Source: Iris pallida (lineage: Eukaryota > Streptophyta > Magnoliopsida > Asparagales > Iridaceae). Taken from it: DNA of 64,000 nucleotides. Shown here piece after piece: positions 21,273 to 32,938 of this stretch. The notes below the pieces were generated by a model. It had not been told where the DNA came from. It did no database searches and saw only the letters and a program-made list of their open reading frames with translations. A program made the translations under genes and the position numbers. Each line of letters opens with the position of its first letter. The first letter of the stretch is position 1. The stretch is from contig JANAVB010016200.1 in NCBI GenBank assembly GCA_029216955.1, forward strand, positions 787,675-851,674, given 5' to 3'.

Positions 21273-22604
21273 TGTAGAAGCATGGAAAATATTAGAAATA
21301 AAGGCATAATGACCCATGCGGCTCTGGACAGCAAGCCTATGCGGTTCATACTGGAGTTGCTTTATGCGGCCAAAAAGGAGACCCCCAGACTCATGCGGCT
21401 CGGGGACATGCGGCTCAAATCGATGCCACGTGTGACCCCCCCTACAGTTGGCCATTGGAGTAATGGCCTTATTTTAATGCTCTGACACGACTCGACGGCT
21501 GCGACGTCTCTGACATAAAGTGTCATAATGGCTCTGCCATAATGACAGATTCTTCGGAAAAAGAAGAAGATCTCTGACCCGATCTGTCAGAAATCCTATG
21601 TTGCCACGTGGCAAAAGTCTCATGCGGCTCGGTTAAAGAACAGCTTCATGCGGCTCCGTGAGGCGTCATTCTAATATGATTAACAGAAATCTGCCATATG
21701 CGGTCCACTCATAGCCCAGCCTATGCGGCTCAATACCACATGCGGCCCACAGAAACTATACGGCTCATGGAGAGGTCGTCTCCTGCGGTTCGCAAAGACC
21801 ACGCATATGAGGCTCACGAAAAGTTCGTCCCCTGCGGCTCGACGAGATGTTGACTCATGCGGCTCATGAAGGGTATCTCCCTGCGGTTCAAGTATTGGCC
21901 ACTCTATGCAGCCCTGGCAGGATCTTCAATCAAAAGACGTGGCATTGAAGATTCGACCGAATCCCAACGAAAATATTTGACATCATCAGCAAGACACGTG
22001 GCGAGCAATCAGATATTAGCATAACCAATCACGAAGATTTAAAGCAATCAGCATTAACTGCTCATAAGATTTGGTGCTATCCGCATTAGTGGCCGAGATT
22101 CGTTATGATCAAGATCAAGGGTCCAGATAGAATGAAGGAGCGCCGACATTCAAAACAGATAGCAAACCCTAATAATCACATCCCACCCTTATAAATAGCC
22201 AGCAGCATTCCCATAAAAAAAAAAAGAGGGCGGCAATAATAAAAAAAAATAAGAAGAGAGAGATACCCACAGAGAGAGAGTTCCCCTTTTTTCGTGACAA
22301 TCACAGAGAGAGAGAAGCCCAGAGAGCAACCAGAGAGGAGCAAGAAGATCCTTTCTTCGTCAACGCCGAGCAAATCTTCCCCGAGTCAAGACTGCATACT
22401 GATCGTCCAAGGAGTAAGACAGAGCGGTCGTCGCTTTCCCGAGCCTCTATCGTCACCCCCCAGAATCAAAAATAAACAATCGCACTTAGTCTGCTGTACC
22501 TAGGTTTTCGTCCCTAGGCTTTCTTTGTGCGAGCGAGTTTGTATTGTGAGTCTAAGTTCAGTCCTCCGATAATTGTTCTGTTCTTTTACAATCAATGGCA
22601 AACA
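21273..22604 (+). repeat. 5' LTR of the Tat element
   Basis: A 1,332-bp LTR with TATA box TTATAAATAG at 22189-22198, poly(A) stretches at 22214-22250 and AATAAA near 22470. The U3 half contains about a dozen copies of TGCGGCT/TGCGGTT-type motifs, most often as CATGCGGCTC. The ATG of the long gag frame (22595) lies inside the LTR end. Confidence 0.95.
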
Positions 22605-24541
22605 CGATGGCGACTCTGCTGGGGACTAACTTCTCCACGGCTGAGGAGTTGGTGACGCAATCAGATGCAGCCAAACTTGGCTCCACACAAAAGAAGATGG
22701 TCGTCCGCTTCGACCAACAGGCGTTCGAAGAGATGCTTTCTGAAGGCAGCGCTGGCCCGGCCCAGAAGCGCACCCGCACCACGAAGGCTCGCAAAGAATG
22801 GAGACCGAAGTCATTTGCTCCTCCTCAAGCCCTCGATGGGATGCCCTCTGTTGCTCAAGACGGCGAGAAGGATTCCCCTGCGGTCTCACTTCAGATCGTA
22901 GACAACTCTGCTGCCCCCAAGTCCGACAGAAGAAAATATTATGATGCTAGACTTGCAGGGACAAAGAGGGACTCTACGCGGTCCGAACCGCAGAAGAGTA
23001 TTAGCCGCAGGAAGAAAGCCCATGCGGCTACATCCGCCAACCGCATGAAGAAAACTCATGCGGCTACTTCTGTCAGCCGCATAACTTATGCGACTACAGT
23101 TCCCGACCGCATGGATGAAACTCATGCGGCTAGAAAAGTCAATCGTTTGCAGAAAACCCATGCGGCCACAGATGCCAACCGCATGCGGCCAGCCTACACG
23201 GTCATGGCTCCTAGCCGCATAAGAACTCGTCCGACGACAGGAGACAACCGCGTACAGACAGCCTGCACGGTTTCCACTCCCAGCCGCATAGCATCCGCTC
23301 CATGCTCCTCTCGATCAGTTTTCGACCGTCTCTCGTACGGCCCGAACCCTGATGACTCTCTGGATGATAAGCCAGACTCTGTGATGTTCAACTTGGACTC
23401 TTCTTATTATGCACCCACAAGTGCTAAAAAGAAGAAGTCTAGGGCAGCACGGGCTCATCAAGCCCAGATAGCTGCCCCAACCTCTGATTATCAGGGCATC
23501 CCGCTGATTATCACACGGGCCCCTGATGGGAAGTTATACAGAACCGCTCAAGTCCAAACCCCGACGGCGAACGGACAGAGTGGTCCCTCTGACCTGCGTG
23601 AGGCGATCCTCCACAAGCACAAGGAAAGAGAAGGGGCTTCGGCGTGCAGAGAGTCCTCGCAGGGACGTCACTGCGCCCAGATTATCGTCAACTGCTGTTG
23701 CAGCAACACGACAAACCGGCCATCCGCCTTCCAAAGATTACGACATCCGAGCTCGGAAGACGAGGCACCCCCTGTGGCCTCCTGCAATTCCGCGCGGGAA
23801 GCCCCTGTTGAGGGGAGAGGAAAGAAAACCAGCATCTCCAGTCCAAAGGTGTCAACTATTGCAGCTAAGAAGCCGTCGTCTAAAGGATCATCCTCTGCTG
23901 GAGTATTCCAACACACCCGTTCAAAGACAAAAACGGCTGCAGTAGGAAGTTCACCGCCCACATCACTGGGGGTTGTTGGAACTGGAGGTAGCTCTCCTCC
24001 GAACATCCACGACAACCCGACATTCCAAGAAGACGGACTGGAGGAAGCAAATCCTCAAACGGGTACAACAGATACCGACAACCCCGAGGACATCCTAAAC
24101 GAAGCAGGCTCAGAAGCTGGGGGTACTGCCCCTTCCGAGTCCGAACCTGAAGAAAACATACCCACATATCCTGATGATTTCTCGATGCATGAGTATGACT
24201 CGGAGAGCACGTCCGCCACCACTCCTTCTGTCACTCCTCACGTGAGGACGGCATTCATGACGGACAACAGCCAAGGCGGTTCCGGCGATCGCCAACGTAT
24301 CGACACTTTGGAGGCCATACTGCACGCCTTGGTCAAGTCTGTGGACGAGATCAAAGCAGCGCTTCCTACTTTGCAGGGAGTGATACCTGGTCAGACAAGC
24401 GTGGGTCCCACGAACAACATAGATTCAAATTCAGCGGCACCAAACCCGGGCAATAATGCTCCCGAGATAACGGCTCCTACCGCGACAGATGAGGCTCGAG
24501 AAGTAAGAAGAGGGGTTCAGGAGCTCCGAGCAATGTTCTAA
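22595..24541 (+). pseudogene. Tat gag N-terminal extension (648 codons)
   Basis: An open frame from an ATG in the LTR (22595; a second ATG at 22607) to a TAA at 24539-24541. It is low complexity: a basic, alanine-rich region with 12-13-residue repeats around residues 140-230 (HAAT...NRM, encoded by the same ATGCGGCT motif found in the LTR), then S/T/P/E-rich acidic sequence (SESEPEENIPTYPDD) and a C-terminal helix. Tat elements have a long, poorly conserved region upstream of the gag domain, which this fits. The TAA is in the same frame as the following gag-pol, so it is either a disabling mutation or a stop needing bypass. Confidence 0.75.
22608..22625 (+). promoter_or_regulatory. Primer binding site of the Tat element
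   Basis: TGGCGACTCTGCTGGGGA begins three bases after the LTR end. This sequence class is the usual primer site of Tat/Ogre elements and is attributed to tRNA-Arg in that lineage. Here it is also translated in the open frame that starts in the LTR (MATLLGT). Confidence 0.8.
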
Positions 24542-27500
24542 GCCCGAGAAAACTCTCAAGACCTCAGAATACGGCAACCATATCCTGCTGAATGGAGGGA
24601 TGTTCCCTTTCCCCCAAGATATAAACCGTTCAATATCAACCCATATGACGGCAAAACTTCAGCAAGCCGGTACATCACTTATTTTGAGGTCACTACCGAC
24701 CATCTGCCCCATGATGACGCCATCCTCACACGGTTATTCATTGGGGCACTGGAAGGAGTCGCCTTCGATTGGTACCGCAACCTGCCAGACAATTGCATTC
24801 ACTCCTTCGCTGGCTTCAAGCGCTTGTTCTTGGAGAGGTTCTACGAGGTAGGACAGGACGTCATGATGTCTACCCTCATGGACGTCGTTCAAGGAGAGAA
24901 AGAGCTGACGAGGAATTACATTGAGCGGTTTCGTCAAACCGCAATGAAGTTGCCATCTGGCAACCCGGACTCTTCCTTGATTGAAATTTGCCAAAAGAGA
25001 TTACTCCCGACAATTAGTCTCTGGATGGGCGAAAGCCAATTCAAGGACTGGAAGGCTTTTATCATCAGCGCTACAAGTGCCGAAGAACGATTGAAGAAAG
25101 CTCGCCAGCTGGGGTTGCATATCTCAGAGGGAGAGAACAAGGGGAAGCGTCCCAATGCCAGCAGCGACAATGGGGGTAGCCCCTCCAACAACCGGGACAA
25201 CAGAGGCAAGCAGGCTATGGTGACCGATACAGCCCAGAAACCCGAGCCACAGCCAGCAGACAAACAATGGCCTCAAATCACTTATTCTTTCGAAGACGGC
25301 CACGTCAAGCCTATCTTGGACATGCTTATACAAGGGGACAGAATTCAGCTTCCTCCACCAAGGCGGGAACCTCGGCTGGCTGATTTGGAAAATCCGAAAT
25401 TCTGCCATTACCACCGCTATGTCCACCATGCTACACACGACTGCTACCAACTGAAACGGTATATCCAGAACCTCATCGATTCGAACGCTCTGGCTATCGA
25501 CTTCGAGGAGGTAACCGTAGCAGCCAACATGGTGTCCGTACAATTTGGCAATTTCCCTCCAACAGAGACTCAAGACGGTGTCATACCCATCCCTCTGGCA
25601 ACGATGGAAATCGCTAATCTTCCGCCCACCTGTGATCAAACTCCCGGTTTAGTACCTCTCACCACATCACGAGGGGAAATCATGTGGGTTCATCCGGACC
25701 TAATCCACGAGGTGACTCAGCCCACTTTACCTTCTAAAAAGAAAAGTGGAAAGGTCAGATCATACTGCACCACCTCGACAGAGAAGGAGGAAGTCTCAGC
25801 TGTCACTACTCGATCTGGAGCACAAGCCCAACCAGTGGCCGAGAATCCGACTAATGATCAGCAACCCACAAACGCTGATACTCCGGGACCGGCTCAGCCT
25901 TCGACGACCGACAAGCCTAGGCCAAAGGAGACTCGCTTCGACAAATCCCTCCGAAAGGAGACACCTCAGGGGCTAGAAAGACCCTACAACTTCGACATCT
26001 TGGCTCAATTGGCCAATACACCGGCCAAATTGTCTTTATACGAACTCCTGAGGCTCTCGAAGGATGTCCGCACAGCTTTAAGCGAGGCGCTCCAAAATGC
26101 CGACGCATATTTGGCTCAGGTCAACCTTACAGGAGATAACCAACCTGCAGAGCTCCAAGATAGTGCGTGTACAGGGGCAATGCCCAATATCGTCTTCTCT
26201 CCGCAGGATATGCTCATCAAAACTAACCTGCACGATCGCCCATTGTACTACACTGGATACATCGGCGACGTGAAGGTGGACCGAATGCACATTGATCCTG
26301 GATCCTCCATAAGCATCATTCCGAAGGGTCTGCTACATCATCTTCGCATTCCGATGCACCGCCTAACACCTACAAGCACCGCCATTAGCGGTTTCAATTC
26401 GGGCAGGAGCTACCCAATAGGGAAGATACGCTTGAAATGTCAGATCGGCGATCTCCAATCAGAAGTCACCTGCTACGTCATAGATGCCGACACATCTTAC
26501 AATATCCTTTTGGGGCGGCCTTGGATACACGATTACATGATCGTGCCTTCCACGCTACACCAGTGCTTCAAATATGTCGATAAGTACGGCTTCGTGAGGA
26601 CAGAGTTTGCTGATATCGATCCCTTCAAAGGAGTCGAATCTTATTACTCAGATTCATGTCTGTACGAAAAATCAAAGAAGCACCTGGTCGAAGAGGAGGT
26701 GCAAGCTCACACCAAGACAACCACAGGATCAGAAGAACCTCTGACGATCCACCTCCAGGCTCGCAAACCGGGCTGTTCTGCACCCCTTACGGCTACTCTG
26801 CGTAAGGACGCAATCAGTCTGTCGGCACAAGAAGAACAAATGAGAATCCGGCTACCAAGGTCTGGCCAAGCGCCAAAACCCACACCAGGGCCACTTACCA
26901 TCAGACTACCGAGAGTCGGTCATCTCCAAACGGAGAAGCTCAAACCCTCCGATAGACCGCTTACGATACGTCTTCCTAGAAAGGGACATCACCCCGATGC
27001 GAAGTCAGACGCTTCTAGCGAACCATCCACTCCTCGCCCTGCGTTAGATGCCAAACTGGGGGTTGCCAGTCTGCCAACAACTCCACGACCTGCTCCGCCA
27101 GTCGAGCCTCTGAAGATCAAGCTGACTAGGTCGATCTCTCAGTCTTCACTTATACAGGGGGTGGCCGAAGAAGAACCAGAATTAGCCAAGTATGTGGCTG
27201 CCCACTCCGATACCCCTTCCGCGGATGATATAATCGCTCTCGAGAAGATACCTTATTTTGTCAATAAAGGGCTATCTTTGAACTACACCGAGCTCAATAA
27301 GCTATGTGCAATGTATGCTATGGACCACGGTATAGGCACTCACCTACACACACAAGTGGTAAATGTATATACCACAATCCAGCTTACTCCAGCAGAAGAC
27401 GCTTACCGAATAATCGAGGAAGGGGACCACCCGATTATCTTCGGCCGAAAAGACGATCCGTACCCCTTCACCGTAAAAGAAGTCGATCTTGAGTCAGATG

Positions 27501-30241
27501 TCGGGAGATTGCCTCTATACCTTTATAGTCCCCAGTCCAAATACCTCATGCAGAAGCAAGGATATGATCTAGAAACTACACCAGGTCTGAATTACGGTAC
27601 CGGACGGCGACTACCTTTAAAGCCCCCAGTACCGTCTGGTAAGCCACGGGACTACTATAGCAAAACTCGATGCGGACTAGGGTACGTAACTCCCACGACG
27701 ACCCCGGAGAATTCAGATGAAGAATACGACTGCCAGTCACATTCAATCAGATCACCAACTTCCGACTCGGATACCAGCATCGGAGACATATTCAGACAGG
27801 TCCTGTCAGCCAACATGGCATTCGCCGACGCTTACGAAGAAAACGAGGACATTCCTGAAATCCTCGAGCTTGAGCCATGGGCCCAACAGCTAGACGCACA
27901 ATGGGAAAAGCGGTTCAAGCTGAGAGAACCTCCTACAGAGGATGAAGTTATGCAGGTCGACCTCAGCACCGAATCCTCTCCAAAGCCAATCTTCGTCAGT
28001 AAAAGCCTAACAGACGAGGAACGAGAATCACTACTGGAACTCATCAGAGAATATATTGACGTATTTGCCTGGAGTTACGAAGATATGCCGGGATTAGATC
28101 CCGATATTGCTCTTCATAAACTCAACATACGGCCAGATGCAAAGCCAGTCAAGCAACAGCAACGACGTTTCCGTCCAGGAGTCATGGACGCAATCGAAGC
28201 CGAAGTCAACAAGCAGATAGCCAGCGGCTTCATCCGAGAGGAGCAGCACCCTGATTGGGTCGCCAATATAGTCCCGGTCTTTAAGAAGAACGGAAAAATC
28301 CGAATCTGCATCGACTTCCGTAATCTGAATGAGGCATGTCCGAAAGACAAATTTCCCCTCCCAATCACGGACATCATGATTGACCACACATGCGGCTTCG
28401 AACGTATGTCATTCATGGATGGATTCTCGGGATATAATCAAATTAAGATGTCCCCCGACGACGAGAAGCACACATCATTTAGAACACCGATCGGCACGTA
28501 CTGCTACACAGTCATGCCATTCGGTCTAAAGAACGCTGGTGCCACATATCAGCGGGCTATGAGTATCATTTTCAGAGAACATTTGCACAAGATAGTGGAA
28601 TGCTACGTCGACGACATCGCTGTCAAGAGTCGCCGTAAGGAAGATCATCTGCAAGATCTGAGAACGGTATTCGACCTGATACGAGCCCACAATCTGAAGA
28701 TGAACCCTACAAAGTCATTATTGGGCGTATCCAGCGGGAAGTTCTTAGGTTTCATCATCACTGCACGGGGTATCCATGTAGACCCTGAGAAAACCAAGGC
28801 AATAATGGAGATGGGTCCCCCGAAAAATTTCCACGAACTTAGAGGCCTCCAAGGAAGACTAGCTTATATCAGAAGGTTCATTTCCAATCTCTCCGGGCGA
28901 TGCCGATCCTTCACACACCTCATGAAGAAGGGAGTCTCATTCGTATGGAACGAGGAATGCCAGCGTGCTTTCGATGACATCAAAGAATATTTGTCAAATC
29001 CCCCAGTCCTGGTGGCCCCGGTCCCTGGAAAACCATTCCTACTCTATGTACGAGCAATGGAACACTCCCTCGGTGCCCTGCTGGCACAAAACAACGACGC
29101 AGGCCACGAGCAAGCTATATACTATCTCAGCCGAATGATGGTCGGGCCCGAACATCGATACACTGCCGTGGAGAAAGAATGCCTCGCCTTGGTATTCGCC
29201 ATTCAAAAGATGCGACATTATGTTACAGGACAAACCATACATGTGATCTCACGGGTAAATCCCCTCAGGGTCCTCATGACTAAACCAGGGGCGCTTAGCT
29301 CTCGTCTCGCTACATGGGCGATACTACTATCCCCATATCATATGATCTTCGTCCCACAGAAGGCTGTCAAAGGCCAAGCCCTGGCAGACTTTTTGGCAGC
29401 CCATCCAGCATCGGGGCTATCCAAAATATACGAGGAAATCCCAGATGAGGTCGCCGATTCGAATACAACCACCCACGATAACATATGGAGGATGTTCTTC
29501 GATGGCGCTTCAAGAACTGGACCCAAGGGAAATATCGTCGTCGGGGTCGGAGTGGTATTGATCTCTCCTACCGGGCTAGTGATCAATCGCGCCTACTCTC
29601 TCACGGAGCCCTGTTCCAATAATGTGGCCGAGTACAACGCTTTGGTCATTGGCCTCCAACTCGCGAAGGAGCTGGGGGTAGAATATCTTGAAGCATACGG
29701 CGATTCACAATTAATCGTCAACCAGATTCGGGGGTCGTACGAAGTCCGCCATGAAGACATGATCCCCTACCACCAAATAGCAATCAACATCATCTCCTCA
29801 TTCGAGGGATTCTTCATCGAACATGTCCCCAGACTTCAAAATATCGAAGCCGATGCCCTAGCAGGCCTTGCCGCTTCCTTAGCAGTGCCGAACCAAGCCC
29901 ATCACTCGGTTGACGTGATAGGCCACGAACTGGTCTGTCCCAAGAACAATATCCAATTCATGGCAAGCTATTCCGCCCAGTCAATCGATGAAACACCAGA
30001 CTGGAGGCAGCCGTTCATTGACTTCGTCGTATACGACATCCTCCCCGAGAATCCAAGGGAAGCCACCTCCATCAGACGACGTTCCCTCAGATTCTTCTAT
30101 GACACAGAAACAAAGATGCTATATCGACGATCCTACGACGGGTTATTGCTCCGGTGCTTATCAAACGCAGAAGCCAAAGAAGCTGTACGAGAAGCTCACG
30201 ACGGTGTCTGTGGAGCCCATCAGCCTGGCCCTAAACTGTAA
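24542..30241 (+). pseudogene. Tat gag-protease-RT-RNase H polyprotein
   Basis: Open from just after the TAA at 24539 to a TAA at 30239-30241. Domains: gag core (PYDGKTSASRYITYFEV; FKRLFLERFYEVGQD), a CHYHR...HATHDC finger (about 25400-25445), protease (IDPGSSISII near 26290, then NILLGRPWIHDY), RT (KIRICIDFRNLNEACPKDKFP, SFMDGFSGYNQIKM, MPFGLKNAGATYQRAM, YVDDIAVKS at about 28603), the usual RNase H remnant (FLLYVRAMEHSLGALLAQ, where the active-site Asp position is altered), then archaeal-type RNase H (FFDGASRTGPKGN, NNVAEYNALVIGL, YGDSQLIVNQI, PRLQNIEADALAGLA). The start of integrase (GVCGAHQ) precedes the stop. The core reads as catalytically plausible. Confidence 0.92.
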
Positions 30242-31258
30242 GACCGCCTTCGCCGGATGGGCTACTACTGGCCCACGATGGTGGCAGACGCAATAGACTA
30301 CGCCAGAAAATGCAAGGCCTGCCAAGTCCACGCAGACTTCATTCACCAACCATCCGAGTTTCTACATCCAACTGTGGCGTCTTGGCCATTTAAAGCATGG
30401 GGAATGGATATCATTGGTCCAATCACCCCACCTTCCTCTCGAGGACATCGCTTCATACTTGCGATCACTGATTATTTCTCCAAATGGGCGGAAGCTATCC
30501 CACTCGCAGAAGTCAAAACTTCAAACGTGATTAGCTTTCTCAAGCATCACGTCATATATCGCTTTGGATTGCCACGAAGGATCATCCATGACAATGGTCC
30601 GCAGTTTATAAGCCACGCATTCTACCGATTCTGCGATAAGCACCGCATTCAGAATGTTGCTTCAACACCATACAACCCGGCATCGAATGGGTTAGCAGAA
30701 GCATTCAACAAAACAATCATCAAACTCCTCAAGAAGTTTGTATCTTCCAACAAACGCGACTGGAACGAGAAGCTCGACGAATGTTTATGGGCCTATCGCA
30801 CCACGATTCGAACAGCTACTGGGAATACACCATTCTCTCTAGTATATGGGAGCGAGGCAATCCTCCCACTGGAAATTCAGATTCCCTCACTCCGCGTCGC
30901 CCTCACTTATCAATTGACAACAGACGATAACTACCGATGCCGACTACAAGAGTTGGAGGCCCTAGATGAAAAATGCCTCTTAGCTCAGCAAAGGATCGAG
31001 CTATACCAAGCACGTGTCTCAGGGGCCTTCAACAAGAAGGTCAAAATCAGAACATTCCAAGTGGGCGATCTCGTTCTGGCAGTCCGGAGGCCAATGGTCA
31101 TGACTCACAAGACCGCAGGCAAATTCCAGCCAAAATGGGAAGGCCCATTTATCATTGAGGCCGTGTTTTCCAACGGCGCCTACCGTCTCGCCAAACAGAA
31201 TGGGGACTTGCTTATGTTGCCCGTCAACGGCAAGTTTCTGAAGAAATACTATGTTTAG
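30242..31258 (+). pseudogene. Tat integrase, downstream of an in-frame stop
   Basis: The same frame as the upstream polyprotein. It contains the second half of the HHCC finger (MGYYWPTMVADA, CKACQVHAD), the catalytic core (WGMDIIGPITPPS with the first Asp, IIHDNGPQFISHAF with the second, NGLAEAFNKTIIK with the Glu) and a C-terminal segment (FQVGDLVLAVRRP, KFQPKWEGPFII, LPVNGKFLKKYYV) ending at TAG 31256-31258. There are no other stops. Only the TAA at 30239 separates it from gag-pol, so a one-base difference would restore continuity in a sister copy. Confidence 0.92.
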
Positions 31259-32767
31259 ACAACATTTTCCAAATTATCGAGTCATGTATCCATTGATACC
31301 ACTGAATCCACATCCACAACATTTCAGATTACCGAGCCATACACCTGCTGGCGTCGCTAAACCCTCACTTCCTCAATATTCTAAATCACCAAGTTATGTA
31401 CCTGCTGGTACCTCTGAACTTACATCCCGGTCACTCTATCAGATAGTAAGTCACGTATAATTACGCCTCTGAACTTTCTTCCTGAAAGAGATCCTTCCTC
31501 ATGATCCACTACCCGTACTCCCAGTGCACAAAAAAGGGTAATCGATCCGCCAATCTCCGAAACGACCATGTCCTCATTACCTCTGAGTCGTTTTCACTAC
31601 CACCAAAAAACAAACCGCCCCCTCGTATAGAACTTCCATATCCTCCTACCTCTGAGTAGCTCTATGCACCCCTTCTTCATTGAGCCCACTCCTGCCATGT
31701 CCTCATTACCTCTGAGTGGGAAGGCTCCGTCGAAGAAATCACCATATTTGCCATGTCCACATTACCTCTGAGCAAGTATATTGGTTCCCTCTCAATCTAT
31801 TATCTGTACTCACAACCAGAGTACGACAAGGATAATAGGTCCACAAATGTCCTCTGTTGACCACAAATGTCCTCTGTTGACCATAAATGTCCTCTGTTGA
31901 CCACAAATGTCCTCTGTTGACCACAAATGTCCTCTGTTGACCACAAATGTCCTCTGTTGACCACAAATAGCTTCCGAAAAGTCTCTCCTGCCATGTTCTC
32001 ATTACCGCTGAGCAGGAAGGTTTCAGGATAAAACCTTCATGTTTGCCATGTCATCATAACCTCTGAGCAAATGTGTTCGGTTCCCTCTCACCCTATTATC
32101 TGCATCCTGAACTAGGGTACGCCAAGGGTAATAGGTCCACAAATATTCATTCGCTAAGCTTCTTAGCATAAATCCACCATCTTACCGCGCCCCGGGAGCC
32201 CAGCTGCTCTACGGCATTCCTTCCCCCAGTACCAAAAACATCCATGACCACTTTGTTGTGACTGTCCCGGACATCCTATCTAAACTGTTATCCGTACCTA
32301 AAACCAAGGTACGCCTAGGATAACAGGTCCACAAATAAATCCCCCAGCAAGTCCAAATTCTATAAACACCGCAAGTACAAGATGAAGATGAAACATATCC
32401 ATTTTTGAAGTTTCACATCCTCCGGGATTATATCACTGCTACAAGATAGAAATAAAGAGAAAATAAGCAGGATAAGACAGAGGAACAACTATGATCCGGA
32501 GGCCACAAAACGTCAAGAAATGGTCTTTCAGCGAGGCAGTCGACCGCTCAAACCACTGACTAGTTCGATACACCGGCTTTGGAGGCAACGACGTCGCCCA
32601 AATGAGCAAAAGATCCCGTTGGGAAATAAAGTCCCCAGACTTGACATAACCCCATTCTTTCAGGATAAGCATGCCAGTCATAATCCAAATTATCGTGGGG
32701 TACACCAGGGATACAAAGTTCACACAGAATATCCTATTGAAAGTAAATCATGACAAGAAAGGAGGGA
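31259..32767 (+). other. Tat 3' non-coding region: hairpins and repeats
   Basis: Between integrase and the antisense unit there is no long sense frame. Recurrent blocks of ATGTCCTCATTACCTCTGAG and TTCCCTCTC, three imperfect hairpins (31798-31837, 32092-32135 and 32285-32326) each followed by GGTCCACAAATA-like sequence, and a 20-bp tandem array fill it. A short minus-strand frame at 32439-32723 reads plausibly but lacks a supporting signal, so I leave it uncalled. Confidence 0.6.
31841..31970 (+). repeat. 20-bp tandem repeat, 6.5 units
   Basis: Six full 20-bp units start at 31841, 31861, 31881, 31901, 31921 and 31941, followed by a half unit. The unit begins CCACAAATG and ends CTCTGTTGA; unit 3 has one change (CCATAAATG). 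The half unit CCACAAAT also ends each of the three hairpins of this region, so the array grew from that site. Confidence 0.95.
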
Positions 32768-32795
32768 AGCAAATACATTACTTTCATTAAAAAGT
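32768..32795 (-). terminator. Polyadenylation-type region of the antisense gene
   Basis: About 150 bp past the antisense stop, the minus strand carries TTTTTAATGAAAGTAATG, with an AATGAA near-upstream signal in a T-rich setting preceded by TGTAG-rich sequence, as in plant 3' ends. Confidence 0.4.
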
Positions 32796-32938
32796 TCAGC
32801 TACATTCACGCAATTAACAAGCAAAACTAAAGGAAATTCTTCACCACTTCTTCAGATGGAAAGGAAAGACACAAACCACAGCTAAACAGATAGAAACATG
32901 CAGACAGAGAATAGATATCCGCAAGAGATTCCTAAAAC

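Noticed and set aside
31841..31970. CRISPR-like array of short repeats
   Set aside because: Units are contiguous with no spacers and lie in a plant retrotransposon; it is a simple tandem repeat.
32439..32723. A 94-residue minus-strand frame downstream of the antisense gene
   Set aside because: It reads plausibly in two different frames, has no promoter or splice support, and lies beyond the inferred 3' end of the antisense unit; left uncalled.
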